Shown piece by piece: positions 34,714-44,119 of a DNA stretch of 64,000 nucleotides. Below the pieces are notes generated by a model, which made no database searches, was not told the origin of the DNA, and worked only from the letters and a program-made list of their open reading frames with translations. A program made the translations under genes and the position numbers. Within the stretch, counting starts at the first letter, position 1. Each line of letters begins with the position of its first letter. Source of the stretch: JAAYCU01 sp964401335 (GTDB lineage Bacteria; Planctomycetota; Phycisphaerae; UBA1845; PWPN01); assembly GCA_964401335.1 (NCBI GenBank), contig CAYNYK010000009.1, forward strand, positions 7,325 to 71,324, read 5' to 3'.

Positions 34714-36909
34714 TCAGTTCGAACGGCCGAGTTCCTTCAACACCTTCTCATAAAAGCGGATGCATTCCTTGACGTCGGGTATATTGTTGTCCCAATTTTT
34801 TTCGTATTCGATGGTGATCGGGCCGGTGAAATTCTGCCGATGCAGCTCGGCCAGTACTCCGCGAATATTCGACGCCCCCTGTCCCCAGAAAACATCCTCG
34901 GCCTCCTTGGTGGCCGTATTCGCCCCCTCGACATCTTTCATGTGTACGCACAGGATACGGCCGGCGAGCAGCTTAAGACCCTCAACCGTATCCAATCCTG
35001 TCCTCCCCCAGTGCCCCACGTCCGGACAAGCCCCGATCCGCGGATTGCACTTGCCGATATGTTCCATCACGATTTTGGGGTCCCAGTAGCGACTGGGCTT
35101 GGCGTGATTGTGGACGGCCACGTTTATGCTGAACTCCTGGGTCAGACGATCCAGGCTGGGAAACGATTCGAACTCCGGCTCGGAGACGATGGTTTCGATC
35201 CCCATGGCCTTGGCATATTCGAAGATACGCCGGTTTTTCGCTTCATCGACGGTAAACGTGCCCATGTACATGGTCGGCATTTGCAAGTCGGCTTCCAACA
35301 GCAGGCGTTTGATCTGGTCCATGACCTCGATGGAGGGGTTTTCCGGATCGATCTTGAGCTTGGGTTGGGCCGGACTCAACGGTTGTCCCGCGAAAGCCTC
35401 GATATATTTAAGCCCGAGCGTTTTGGCCTTTTCCACCGCCTCGGTGAAGGTGAATTTATGGAACGTCCAGAGCTGAATGCCCAGACGCCAATCTTGTGGA
35501 AACATGGGCGTAATCTCCTTGACGGCGACTTTGCGGAACTGCACCCAGCCGTAGGAGTGGGCATCCTGCAGGCCGATATAGCCGACCAGCGGCCGAGCGT
35601 ATAGAGCCGGCACCCGCCGGGCATCCACGTCGATAACCGGAATGTTGTCCACGAACACCTTGTAACTTGGCCCGCGACATTGAATCTCGAAATTGTGCCA
35701 TTCGAAGGAACGGATTTCCGGCCGGGGCTCGACGGGCACCACGCCGTAGAGCGCGCCGGACCAGTGGATATTGTCCTGCACGGTGTCCCGGTTCGTGATC
35801 TGGACCTCGCTGCCGGTGTGCCACGGATAACCCGCGTTTTCCTCCTTGGCGCGCACGAACACGCCGGAGTTGCCGTTCTCGCTGAGTCTCCACTCGGCGC
35901 GCAGGATGAAATCGCCGTAAATACGCCGCGAGCGTAACCAATCGCCGCCCAAGCCGCTGAGGCTGGTCAACAGGCCGTCATGCACCATATAGGCTTCGGG
36001 TTTGCCGACAATGTGCCAGTTATCCAGGTTCTTGCCGTTGAATAATTCGACAAAACCCTCGTCCGATGGATCGGGCAAGCGGCCGGCCAGATGGCGAATC
36101 GACTGAAGGACCAAACGGCGATAGTTTGGATCGTGAAATGTGGCAGGGCCGTGGCCCGGACGAAGGTAAACGATCGGGCTTTTGGCGTAGGTATGGATCC
36201 AGCCGATGATCCTGTCGCTGGCCGGATGATCCACGGTTAGGAGCGGATGTACCCCGGGCAATACTTCGGTATGCAGATAACACTCGTCCACGACATCAAA
36301 ATCCTTCATGTTCCGGGTGATGGGATGATCGGTATCGGCAATATGCACCTGCAAGGGAACGGCGGGCTTATAGGTGCTGGCCGGTTGACCGTTCCAAGGG
36401 TCACGATGATATCGCCCGCCGATGATTTTGATTCCCTCCGGCCAGTTGTGCCAGGTATCCAGCATGTGGTGGAGGGCCAAAATCGGACGGCCGCGCTTCA
36501 AGGCATCGAGCACGAGTTGCTGGTCCGTCGGACTGATTTCCAGCGGCCGGTCGTACCAGACCAATACGTCGTATTCCGCGTCTTTTTCGGGCAGCAGCCA
36601 CTTGTAAGCGTCGGGGTGGGACACTTCCCGCCAGGTGATATCCGGCTGATCATTGAAGACCGCGAAGAACTCCTTGCGGTCGAAAGCGTGTCCGCCGGTG
36701 AAGATCAGCACACGGATCATGTTTTCCCGCGCGGGGGGCGGCGGATATTGTCGTGGCCGTTCGGTGGACAGGAGCAAGGGATAGGGATTGCTTGGCGGCA
36801 AAGGTTCGGTGAACAGTTGTTGGGCGGGGGCGGTTTCCGCGGCGCGACAGACGTGCAGACCAACTGTTGTCAGCAGGATTGTCAGGAAAGTGAATTTCAA
36901 TTGTCGCAT
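34714..36909 (-). CDS. ThuA - DUF1080 - sugar isomerase-type TIM barrel fusion
   Basis: This is a 731-residue secreted protein (signal MRQLKFTFLTILLTTVGLHV) with three domains that are usually separate genes. Residues about 64-280 are ThuA-like (IRVLIFTGGHAFDRKEF, GRPILALHHMLDTWHNW). Residues about 288-475 are DUF1080/3-keto-disaccharide hydrolase-like (GFVELFNGKNLDNWHIVG, GNSGVFVRAK, a laminarinase-like jelly roll). Residues about 480-728 are a xylose-isomerase-like TIM barrel (LGIQLWTFHKFTF, GACPDVGHWGRTGLD, ILCVHMKDV). AAAGGAA lies 7 bases before the ATG. The DUF1080 and TIM parts suggest 3-keto-sugar metabolism in the periplasm. It leads a two-gene unit with the transglutaminase-like gene. 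Confidence 0.85.
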   Translation of the reverse strand: MRQLKFTFLTILLTTVGLHVCRAAETAPAQQLFTEPLPPSNPYPLLLSTERPRQYPPPPARENMIRVLIFTGGHAFDRKEFFAVFNDQPDITWREVSHPDAYKWLLPEKDAEYDVLVWYDRPLEISPTDQQLVLDALKRGRPILALHHMLDTWHNWPEGIKIIGGRYHRDPWNGQPASTYKPAVPLQVHIADTDHPITRNMKDFDVVDECYLHTEVLPGVHPLLTVDHPASDRIIGWIHTYAKSPIVYLRPGHGPATFHDPNYRRLVLQSIRHLAGRLPDPSDEGFVELFNGKNLDNWHIVGKPEAYMVHDGLLTSLSGLGGDWLRSRRIYGDFILRAEWRLSENGNSGVFVRAKEENAGYPWHTGSEVQITNRDTVQDNIHWSGALYGVVPVEPRPEIRSFEWHNFEIQCRGPSYKVFVDNIPVIDVDARRVPALYARPLVGYIGLQDAHSYGWVQFRKVAVKEITPMFPQDWRLGIQLWTFHKFTFTEAVEKAKTLGLKYIEAFAGQPLSPAQPKLKIDPENPSIEVMDQIKRLLLEADLQMPTMYMGTFTVDEAKNRRIFEYAKAMGIETIVSEPEFESFPSLDRLTQEFSINVAVHNHAKPSRYWDPKIVMEHIGKCNPRIGACPDVGHWGRTGLDTVEGLKLLAGRILCVHMKDVEGANTATKEAEDVFWGQGASNIRGVLAELHRQNFTGPITIEYEKNWDNNIPDVKECIRFYEKVLKELGRSN

Positions 36910-37116
36910 GACTGGTTCCTTTGGGCCAAGCGCGAGACGATGGTCGCGTTTGACGAAAGCTTCGGCTTCCTTATATAGTCAACCCGCACGGCCGACTCCA
37001 CCGCGACCCGGCCGATCGAAATATGCAAAGCCGCGGCGACGGCCGCGATTATCCCTGTGTTTAATTGCGCATGCAAATCGTGATAGGTTGTGGTTACTCA
37101 AAAGGAGGTATCCCTC

Positions 37117-38217
37117 ATGCACCGATTGCATCTCAGTCGGACCGTGACCTTGGTGGGCGTTTTGTTTTTCAGTTGCCCCTTGATCGCCGCCGATCCTCAA
37201 CCGCCGGTGAAGTACACCGAGCCCAAGGGAACGGTGGTTCCCCGATACCGCTACGTCGGCAAGGACGCCGTCGGGAAAATTCCTTTCTACATGGAATATA
37301 GCAGTCAGGAGGATAATCGGCATCTATATCGCGGCAACAAGGAGGCCTGGTTTGAAAATCTGGAGACGATCACCGAATATTCGACCCTGTTTCCCATCCG
37401 TCTGTTCCAGGCCGATGATCCCGAAATCTTCGAATGGATCATCGAACTGACCCAGGCCGCCTATAAAAAGAAACAACTGATCGTTTTCTTCGGTTATGAT
37501 TACAAGGGCGTGGATCGGCTCGGCAGGGTACTGGATCGGCTGGAAAAATTGCCCGAGGGTCAGGATATCATCCGCAATATCATAGCGAACCATCTGGCGG
37601 ATGAGCCTTATCTCGGCGGCCAAACGGCCGAGCAGGTGGAGGAGCTGATTGCCTATTTCGATGACAAGATCAAGTCGCGTTATCCCCACATTCAATCCTG
37701 GATCAATTTCGCGGTCTCGACCGAGCAATTGAAAACCTGGGGCACGGGCAAGGAGGGCGACGGGCGCCGGCGATTGCCCAAGGGGTTGGATATCGTCGGG
37801 ATCGACTGGTACGCCTTTCTCGGCAACGGGACGCGGAATAACTGGGGGCATAAGGATTTCCGCGTGGCGGAAAAACAAATCCTCGACACGGTTTTTCCCA
37901 AATACATGGATGACCAGACCAAACGTATGAAGGAGGCGATCGCGGCCTGCTATCCGCCCGGTAAGGAGCCGATGATGTGGTTTGTCGGTTGCTCCTCGTA
38001 TCCGTTTGGCATTGCCCATCCGACACCACCCTCGGTCCAGGACGCTTATTTCGAGTATATCAAGAATTCCGAATGGGCCGGCCTGTGCTGGTGGATTTTC
38101 GAGGACTTCAAGGAGGGTGGCGAGCATGGGAATACCTTTCTCGGTGGACGTAATTACGAGGTCATCCGTTGCCACCAGCGGCACGGCCAGCGGATTCGTG
38201 ATGAACGTTTGTATTAG
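37117..38217 (+). CDS. Secreted TIM-barrel-like protein of unrecognised family
   Basis: This is a 366-residue exported protein (signal ending near FSCPLIAAD). GGAGG at 37104 lies 8 bases before ATG 37117. It has the rhythm of a glycosidase-type TIM barrel: KKKQLIVFFGYDY, NIIANHLADEPYLGG with an Asp-Glu after a strand, SRYPHIQSWINFAVS, KGLDIVGIDWYAF and WAGLCWWIFEDF. The same order of segments occurs in the N-terminal half of the protein at 60999-63719, so the two are paralogues. I could not place it in a CAZy family. It precedes the heparinase-like gene by 43 bases and probably shares its transcript. Confidence 0.6.
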   Translation: MHRLHLSRTVTLVGVLFFSCPLIAADPQPPVKYTEPKGTVVPRYRYVGKDAVGKIPFYMEYSSQEDNRHLYRGNKEAWFENLETITEYSTLFPIRLFQADDPEIFEWIIELTQAAYKKKQLIVFFGYDYKGVDRLGRVLDRLEKLPEGQDIIRNIIANHLADEPYLGGQTAEQVEELIAYFDDKIKSRYPHIQSWINFAVSTEQLKTWGTGKEGDGRRRLPKGLDIVGIDWYAFLGNGTRNNWGHKDFRVAEKQILDTVFPKYMDDQTKRMKEAIAACYPPGKEPMMWFVGCSSYPFGIAHPTPPSVQDAYFEYIKNSEWAGLCWWIFEDFKEGGEHGNTFLGGRNYEVIRCHQRHGQRIRDERLY

Positions 38218-38260
38218 CGTGTGGGTATCGTATCTTGCATGATGACCGGTAAGCGAATCG

Positions 38261-41200
38261 ATGACAATGAGCAAAACGATGTTTTCTCGCCACCGACGGA
38301 TACTGTTGATCATCTTTTCGGTTGTCAGCAGGGCGCAAGCCGCTCCCACGGTGTTATATGCCCCTTCCGAGGTGGTCGAAGGCCGACGCTTTCGCCTCGT
38401 GCTCGAAGTCCCGGCCGGCGAATCGGAACCAAAGCTCCTGTTTGCCCAAGAAGCTCTGGAACTTTTTGATCAATCGCGTCCCGCGGCCGGGCAAACGAAG
38501 CGCTATTATTATTTTCGGGCGTTAAAACCACGCGAGGAAACGGTTATCGAGTACGAGGCTGGCGCCGGTCGCCAACTCCTCTGCAAAATGAAAATCTGGT
38601 CCGAGCGGGACAACATGACCGTCCTGCGCAAGCAGGGTGATATCCAGTTGCCGCGGCGCTGGCCGTTGGGTGAGCCGGATTTCGCGGAATACAAAACCGG
38701 CATGACCATGCGTTCGGCCGAGGAGGTTGAGCGCATTCGTGCCGAATACCGGGCCGGGTTGAAGGCCGGTCAAGAGCAATCGATTTATCCCCCCGCCGAG
38801 GAAATCGCCAACCGCTCGGACGATGATTTGTATGATTGGTTGCCACCGGCGGACATTCCCCGCGGAATCTTCGTGGGCCTGGAATCGGGCTGCCCCGTGC
38901 ATGGCCGGGAAATCTTCAAACACGGCGGGCATTATCCGTGGAAATTTGATCTGTTAAGCAAACCCTGGAAAGCCCAGTGTCCCGTGGGTGGAGAGCTGTA
39001 TCCTTCCAATGATTTCGCCCAAGGCGACATGACCGGCGGTCCCTATCCCGACGACGGTTACGGCCAGATTCACGAGGGCAAAATCAACGCCTTCATCGCC
39101 GTTTATTGTTCGTACCGTTCGCATGATGCGGCCCAATGCATGACCACGCTGGCCGACGGTTATCTCAAGACGGGCAATCCCCGTTACGCCTACAAAGCGG
39201 GCATTCTCTTGGCCCGGATGGCCCGCGAGTGGGGCTACCTCGCCGGCCAGTTGCACCACCGGTATATGTTCCACAGCGAAGTGATCGGCGGTTTGAGTTG
39301 GTATAAATCTTTGCCATCCGAAAAGGATCGGTTGTACGGCCCGCGCGCACCGCAACGGGTTTACGAACTGAACGGCGTGGGCATGACCAACTATCGCCTG
39401 AACATCGCTCCAAGTACGCCGGCCTGGGCCCGGGCTTACGATGTGTTGTTCGAGGCCCTGTCCAACGATCAAACCTTGGCCGACTATTTGAAAAGCAAGG
39501 GCCTACCGGTGCGCACGCCCGCCGACGTGACCCGCTATATCGAGGACCATTTCTGGCGCGTGTTGGCTCAGGCGATCATGGACCGCTGCGCCGCCTCCAA
39601 CGCTCCGGAAGAGCAGATGGCCATGCAGTCGGTCGCCCTGTGCCTGAATTATCCCCGTTGTCGTGAGCTGGTGGCGTGGAACTATTTTGGCGATATCGGC
39701 ATGCAGTCGTTTCTGGTCAACGGGTATTACCGGGACGGGTCGGCCACCGAATCCACCGGCGGCTATAACGGGATTCATGTGGCCAAGCTCTGGCCTATCG
39801 AGGAGATGATGGATCGCCTGCGGGCCTTGCGGCCGGATATCTATACAAAGGAAGCTTTTCCACCGCTGGCGGATAATCCGAAATACAAATCCGTTTTCGA
39901 TATCCCGGTGGATATCATGAGCGTCGACGGGATGTATCCTTGGATCGGAGATACCGGCGGCGTACCGGACAATAAAATCTCCGGGCCGGTCTATTACCCC
40001 AATATGCATGATGCCCGGGAAACCTACGAATATGCCTGGAGAACCTTCAAAGATCCCAAGTATGCACAGGTTCTCTGGCAGGGTAAAGGATACGAACCAG
40101 GTCCGGACAGCGGTATTACCCGGGAGGAAATCGAGCAAGCTATCACCCGGATTGGTCCGGAGTTCCGGCGGGAAAGCGCTTTATTCGACGGCTATCGGCT
40201 GGCCCTGTTACGCAGCGAAACCCCACCGCCATCGATGGCCGATCTTGCCAAGGAATGGGAACCACGGGCCGTCTGGATGTTCTACGGCGACGTGCCCGAC
40301 CATCGCCGCGACGAGTCGATGAGCGTGGGCCTGTTCGCCAATCACATGAGCCATATCCGCCACCTCGGCTATCCGGCCGGCGCCAAGCGTGATCTTTGGG
40401 AAGGCAACTGGGCGACCACCTTCAACGCCCGGATCATCAAGGATTATTACCATCTTTTGTACAAAGGGTCGGCCATCGCTTTTGCCCAGTTGGATGGGGT
40501 GAGCTTGTTCGCTGCCGACGGCGACGCCTACACGCCGCCCGAGCCTCCGGATGGTTTCTATAAGCGCTACCCCGATATGCTGGTCCGCCGCACTCTTTCG
40601 TTGGTCGATCTCGGCCCGAGGGATTTTTATTTCGTGGACATCTTCCGGCTCAAGGGCGGCGAGGAGCAGTATTGGAGCTTCCACGCCAATCCGTCGCGAT
40701 TAACCATTACCGGCGCGGGCGAATTCGTGAAGCAGGCAGGCGGGACGGCCGCCGGAGCGGACGTACCCTATGGATCCATCGAGGAACTGCCGCGTCCGAC
40801 CAATCCGCCGGGTACCAATCCGCCCGGGCCGTATCGCTCTATTGGAACGCTGGCACATCTTTATGATGTTGAACGGGCCCGGCCTGGCGGACCATGGCAG
40901 GCGGACTGGGCCTTGCAGGATACCGATGATCTTCATTTGCGGATGAATATCCTGACGCCGCGTGAAGTGGAAATCATCACCGCGACCGGCCATCACCCCA
41001 TGGCGCCCAAGGAGGCCGCCCCCTATTCCGTGCGGTTCCTGCTCCAGCATGCCAAGGGCCCCGAACCACTGGCCAAGCAATTCGTGAGCGTGGTCCATAC
41101 ATATCAAGGTTGCTCGCCGATCACATCCGTACAATGCCTGGCTGACGCCCCGGAACAGGATTTCGTGGCCTGTAAAGTCGAGACCGACCAGCGCACGGAT

Positions 41201-42142
41201 TATATTCTCAGCGACGAGGCTCCCGCCGACCCCTCCGATCCATCAATTTCGGCCGCGGTGAGGAACGTGGGCGATAGCATTGTATTCAGCGGGCAATACG
41301 GCCTATTTCGTGAGGACCAAGGCCGGTTTTCCTCAGTTGCGTTGATTCGCGGGACGCAATTATTGAAGAATGGGATCGGTATCCAGGCGGCCGCCCCGGC
41401 GTACTTTGGTACGATCATCGGCCTGGACCGTCCGGCCCGAAAAATCATCATCACTCCGGTTCCTACTCTGCCTCGGGCCTGGCTGAACAAGTACATTTAT
41501 ATCGGCGACGATATACGACGCAGCGCATACCGGGTAACCGATTGTCGCAAACTGGATGAACAGCGGTGCGAGCTGACCTTGAACTGGCCTTCGCTGCTTC
41601 TGGAAGGGCGGATCACCGATTTCGAGGACGGTAAGATTCATACGAATACTTCGTTACCGATCATCGGCTGGCATTTTTATTCGCGCTACGCTCATCACGC
41701 CCGGCTGACCGATGTGAGACAAACCCACGAGTTTCTGCTCGATCACATCAAAACGATCGACTGGACGAGCAAGCTCTATGGACCCTTGGTAATAGCCGCG
41801 CAAGACGCCGGGCGGGCCGACGCCGAAACCTTGGAGAGGATTTTCGGCAAGAACGGTAAGTTCCACATCTATGATTACGGGACGGGAGACCGGGTGACGT
41901 TTCCGTCGGCCACGCAACTGCGGGTCATCGGCCCGGATACCTATGCCTTGCATCTCGATCAGGATGTGACCGTCAGCCTGCCGCGGCCTCGGGCCGGAGG
42001 GGTATCGAAAGTCTTATGTCGAGTACGCGGCGCTGCGGAGTGGCGAGAACTTTCCTACCGCCTTGAAACGGGGCAAATCCTCGTGTCACCGCCTGCGGCA
42101 TTGTTGGAAGACACCGAGTTGGAGCTCAGGATTGCACCATGA
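38261..42142 (+). CDS. Large secreted heparinase II/III-like protein
   Basis: This is a 1293-residue exported protein (signal MSKTMFSRHRRILLIIFSVV). A beta domain (about 30-130) precedes a long (alpha/alpha) toroid with HEGKINAFIAVYCSYRSHDA and YYRDGSATESTGGYNGIHV, the latter like the active-site loop of heparinase II/III-type lyases. A large C-terminal beta-sandwich region follows (about 700-1293: LWEGNWATTFNARI, HANPSRLTITGAG, TYALHLDQDVTVSLPRP). It is longer than standard PL12, PL15 or PL21 enzymes, so it may be a divergent branch. The likely substrate is a uronate-containing polysaccharide. It follows the TIM-barrel-like gene on the same strand. ATG 38267 is an alternative start. Confidence 0.6.
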   Translation: MTMSKTMFSRHRRILLIIFSVVSRAQAAPTVLYAPSEVVEGRRFRLVLEVPAGESEPKLLFAQEALELFDQSRPAAGQTKRYYYFRALKPREETVIEYEAGAGRQLLCKMKIWSERDNMTVLRKQGDIQLPRRWPLGEPDFAEYKTGMTMRSAEEVERIRAEYRAGLKAGQEQSIYPPAEEIANRSDDDLYDWLPPADIPRGIFVGLESGCPVHGREIFKHGGHYPWKFDLLSKPWKAQCPVGGELYPSNDFAQGDMTGGPYPDDGYGQIHEGKINAFIAVYCSYRSHDAAQCMTTLADGYLKTGNPRYAYKAGILLARMAREWGYLAGQLHHRYMFHSEVIGGLSWYKSLPSEKDRLYGPRAPQRVYELNGVGMTNYRLNIAPSTPAWARAYDVLFEALSNDQTLADYLKSKGLPVRTPADVTRYIEDHFWRVLAQAIMDRCAASNAPEEQMAMQSVALCLNYPRCRELVAWNYFGDIGMQSFLVNGYYRDGSATESTGGYNGIHVAKLWPIEEMMDRLRALRPDIYTKEAFPPLADNPKYKSVFDIPVDIMSVDGMYPWIGDTGGVPDNKISGPVYYPNMHDARETYEYAWRTFKDPKYAQVLWQGKGYEPGPDSGITREEIEQAITRIGPEFRRESALFDGYRLALLRSETPPPSMADLAKEWEPRAVWMFYGDVPDHRRDESMSVGLFANHMSHIRHLGYPAGAKRDLWEGNWATTFNARIIKDYYHLLYKGSAIAFAQLDGVSLFAADGDAYTPPEPPDGFYKRYPDMLVRRTLSLVDLGPRDFYFVDIFRLKGGEEQYWSFHANPSRLTITGAGEFVKQAGGTAAGADVPYGSIEELPRPTNPPGTNPPGPYRSIGTLAHLYDVERARPGGPWQADWALQDTDDLHLRMNILTPREVEIITATGHHPMAPKEAAPYSVRFLLQHAKGPEPLAKQFVSVVHTYQGCSPITSVQCLADAPEQDFVACKVETDQRTDYILSDEAPADPSDPSISAAVRNVGDSIVFSGQYGLFREDQGRFSSVALIRGTQLLKNGIGIQAAAPAYFGTIIGLDRPARKIIITPVPTLPRAWLNKYIYIGDDIRRSAYRVTDCRKLDEQRCELTLNWPSLLLEGRITDFEDGKIHTNTSLPIIGWHFYSRYAHHARLTDVRQTHEFLLDHIKTIDWTSKLYGPLVIAAQDAGRADAETLERIFGKNGKFHIYDYGTGDRVTFPSATQLRVIGPDTYALHLDQDVTVSLPRPRAGGVSKVLCRVRGAAEWRELSYRLETGQILVSPPAALLEDTELELRIAP

Positions 42143-42672
42143 CCTTGGAGTACTCGATACGACCTGGCCGTGGCCGTGGAACGTGGCCCTGAACGCTATT
42201 CCGAGGGTGGGCGAAAAAAGGAAAATTAGGGTAAAAACAACAGATGACGCGATCCCGCCGGCAAGCATATAGGTTGCCATCAGCTGTCAAATCGGTCTTT
42301 GGTAAGAGCTGTTGATGACCATAAGGGTATGAGGCGAATAAAACTTTTATTTGCAATGGTTTGCACGCTCATTATCGGGGCTTGTCCGGCCTTGTCGAGA
42401 TGGATTTAGATAGGCTGAGTTTAAGCTTAAAAAGAAATTTAGTACTATTATTGATTAAATAATAAATATACGCCATTTGGTTCCTATCTATATAGTTGAC
42501 AAGGCTACTTAAACGCCGATATTATCTTGGGGAAAGGGGTAGGAGGTGTGAAAAGCCGCCGTGCGTTCAGTTTTTTCAGCGGAACGCAGGGAGGATGAGG
42601 CGAAAGTTTTTTTTTCAAACAATGAGTATTAGTTGCGGCCGCTGGCGGGGTTCAATAAAGAGGTATTATGCA
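42143..42672. other. AT-rich intergenic region before the pseudopilin gene
   Basis: No gene is seen in 530 bases. Base composition drops well below the surroundings, above all at 42400-42500. One clear promoter lies within, at 42496-42525, giving a leader of about 140 bases. Confidence 0.5.
42496..42525 (+). promoter_or_regulatory. Promoter of the pseudopilin-like gene
   Basis: TTGACA (42496-42501), an 18-base spacer and TATTAT (42520-42525) are close to the sigma70 consensus. The start is expected near 42532. Confidence 0.65.
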
Positions 42673-43653
42673 ATGAAACAAACAGGCGTCAGACTGAATC
42701 GCGGTAAAAACACGCGGGGCTTTACTTTGATCGAAGTGCTGGTCGTGGTCGCGATCATCGCTCTGCTGATTGCTATTCTTTTACCCTCTTTAAAACGAGC
42801 CCGGGAAAACGCGCGGAGTTCCGTTTGTCGTACGAACCTGCACGATCTTGGTACTTCTTTGTACATGTATGCAAACACATATAAAGATTGGTTTCCCCCT
42901 ACGCCCTATGTCGGCTCGAAATGGCGGGGAAGCACGGTGGGGGCGGCCGTCGTTAATGACGACAATTTATTTATCCTTTGGTATAGTAAATTCGCCACTA
43001 ATGTGAAGATTTTTAATTGCCCATCGACCAATTATATTCTGCGCGAGCCGTCAAGACAGCATACCACCCGCGTGGATAGTGATCAGGGCATTTACCCCGG
43101 AGGATACTATTTGGAAGTTCGCACCGTCATTGACGGCGTGCCTCAGCTTCGTAATGATTTCGCCCGGGCAGCTCAGCTTAAAGGAAGAGAGGGGTTTGGC
43201 TCCAGTTATGAGTATGGTAATTGGATATCCAGCTATAAACCCGAAAGTTCCCGAGTTGATTGGTTTCATAGCCGGATTAACCGGATAACTCCTCAGAGTA
43301 CCGCCCTTGATGAATATGATGGTGACTTCCAAGCACCCTGGACGATACCTTTTGAAACAGATACCGATAGCGCTAGTATCTATCGTGGCAAACAATTTGG
43401 CCGGGTCGTCAAGAGGCCTACTTCAAAGTTTCCACAAGCGTCCATTTCCATGTTGATGCATGATGCGGACGAGAGCGGCGAAATCATCGGCGGTCCACCT
43501 GATCCGCCAGGCGCTAAAAACAATACACCGGAAGACTGGGATAACCACGGTAAGGCAGGGTTGAATATTCTTTTTGTTGACGGCCATGTAGACTTTGCCA
43601 ACGCAAAAACTGCTAAGCGTATCTGGAGACAACAGGTGATTCCTCCCAATTAG
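42673..43653 (+). CDS. Pseudopilin-like protein with H-x-DG C-terminus
   Basis: This is a 326-residue protein with a type IV prepilin leader: MKQTGVRLNRGKNTRG, then FTLIEVLVVVAIIALLIAIL, with Glu at +5 after the G-F cut. The remainder is soluble and ends in NHGKAGLNILFVDGHVDFA, the His...Asp-Gly motif typical of the large planctomycete pseudopilin-like families. AGAGG lies 11 bases before ATG 42673. Such proteins are present in many copies per genome and may build surface or secretion structures. The gene is richer in AT than its neighbours and has its own promoter; a damaged zinc-ribbon frame follows. Confidence 0.85.
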   Translation: MKQTGVRLNRGKNTRGFTLIEVLVVVAIIALLIAILLPSLKRARENARSSVCRTNLHDLGTSLYMYANTYKDWFPPTPYVGSKWRGSTVGAAVVNDDNLFILWYSKFATNVKIFNCPSTNYILREPSRQHTTRVDSDQGIYPGGYYLEVRTVIDGVPQLRNDFARAAQLKGREGFGSSYEYGNWISSYKPESSRVDWFHSRINRITPQSTALDEYDGDFQAPWTIPFETDTDSASIYRGKQFGRVVKRPTSKFPQASISMLMHDADESGEIIGGPPDPPGAKNNTPEDWDNHGKAGLNILFVDGHVDFANAKTAKRIWRQQVIPPN

Positions 43654-43688
43654 TGCTACCCGTACGGCAGTACGGCAATATCGTCTGA

Positions 43689-43886
43689 CGTTTAGGGATA
43701 CGCCAATATTGGGAACCTTGGCCTCATGCTTGCCCGAAATGCGGAAAGGAAAAGCTATATCTTGTAGTCCGACGATACATGTATTGCCGAAAACCCGTCC
43801 CCGCAAAAGATCCTCAGGCCGAGCAATATGGCAAACCCGAGCGGTGCCCTTGGTGTAAGAAGCCATATCAGGGACGTCAGCAGTAG
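43689..43886 (+). pseudogene. Zinc-ribbon protein remnant
   Basis: An open frame of 65 codons after a stop at 43686-43688 encodes ACPKCGKEKLYLV and later RCPWCKKPYQGR, two CPxC knuckles as in small zinc-ribbon proteins. It has no start codon before the first knuckle; the only ATG, at 43779, would drop it. In related genomes, as I recall, short membrane-anchored zinc-ribbon proteins sit next to pseudopilin genes, so the 5' end may have been lost. Confidence 0.45.
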
Positions 43887-44119
43887 TCACGAAATCCCAC
43901 GCATAAGTGATAAGCTATTATTACATTGGTAATAATTCCTTTTTTGTCCTTGGGCTCAATCCGCACAAAAACCAGGGAGAACCTTACGCAAGCCTGTTTA
44001 CCCTGCCTGTTTGAACCTTTATAATGCCGATGCTTCAGCAGACCCGCTGTTGGATGAATTGGTGACGGCATAACCCATGAAGAACTCGGTTCCGGTGAGT
44101 CCCTTATTACGGGAGTATA
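43887..44119. other. Intergenic region before the first tandem paralogue
   Basis: ATTATTAC (43917-43924) and GTAATAAT (43929-43936) form a perfect 8-bp AT-rich stem with a 4-base loop, followed by a T-run, and could be a weak terminator. GGGAG at 44111-44115 is the ribosome-binding site of the next gene. Confidence 0.35.
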
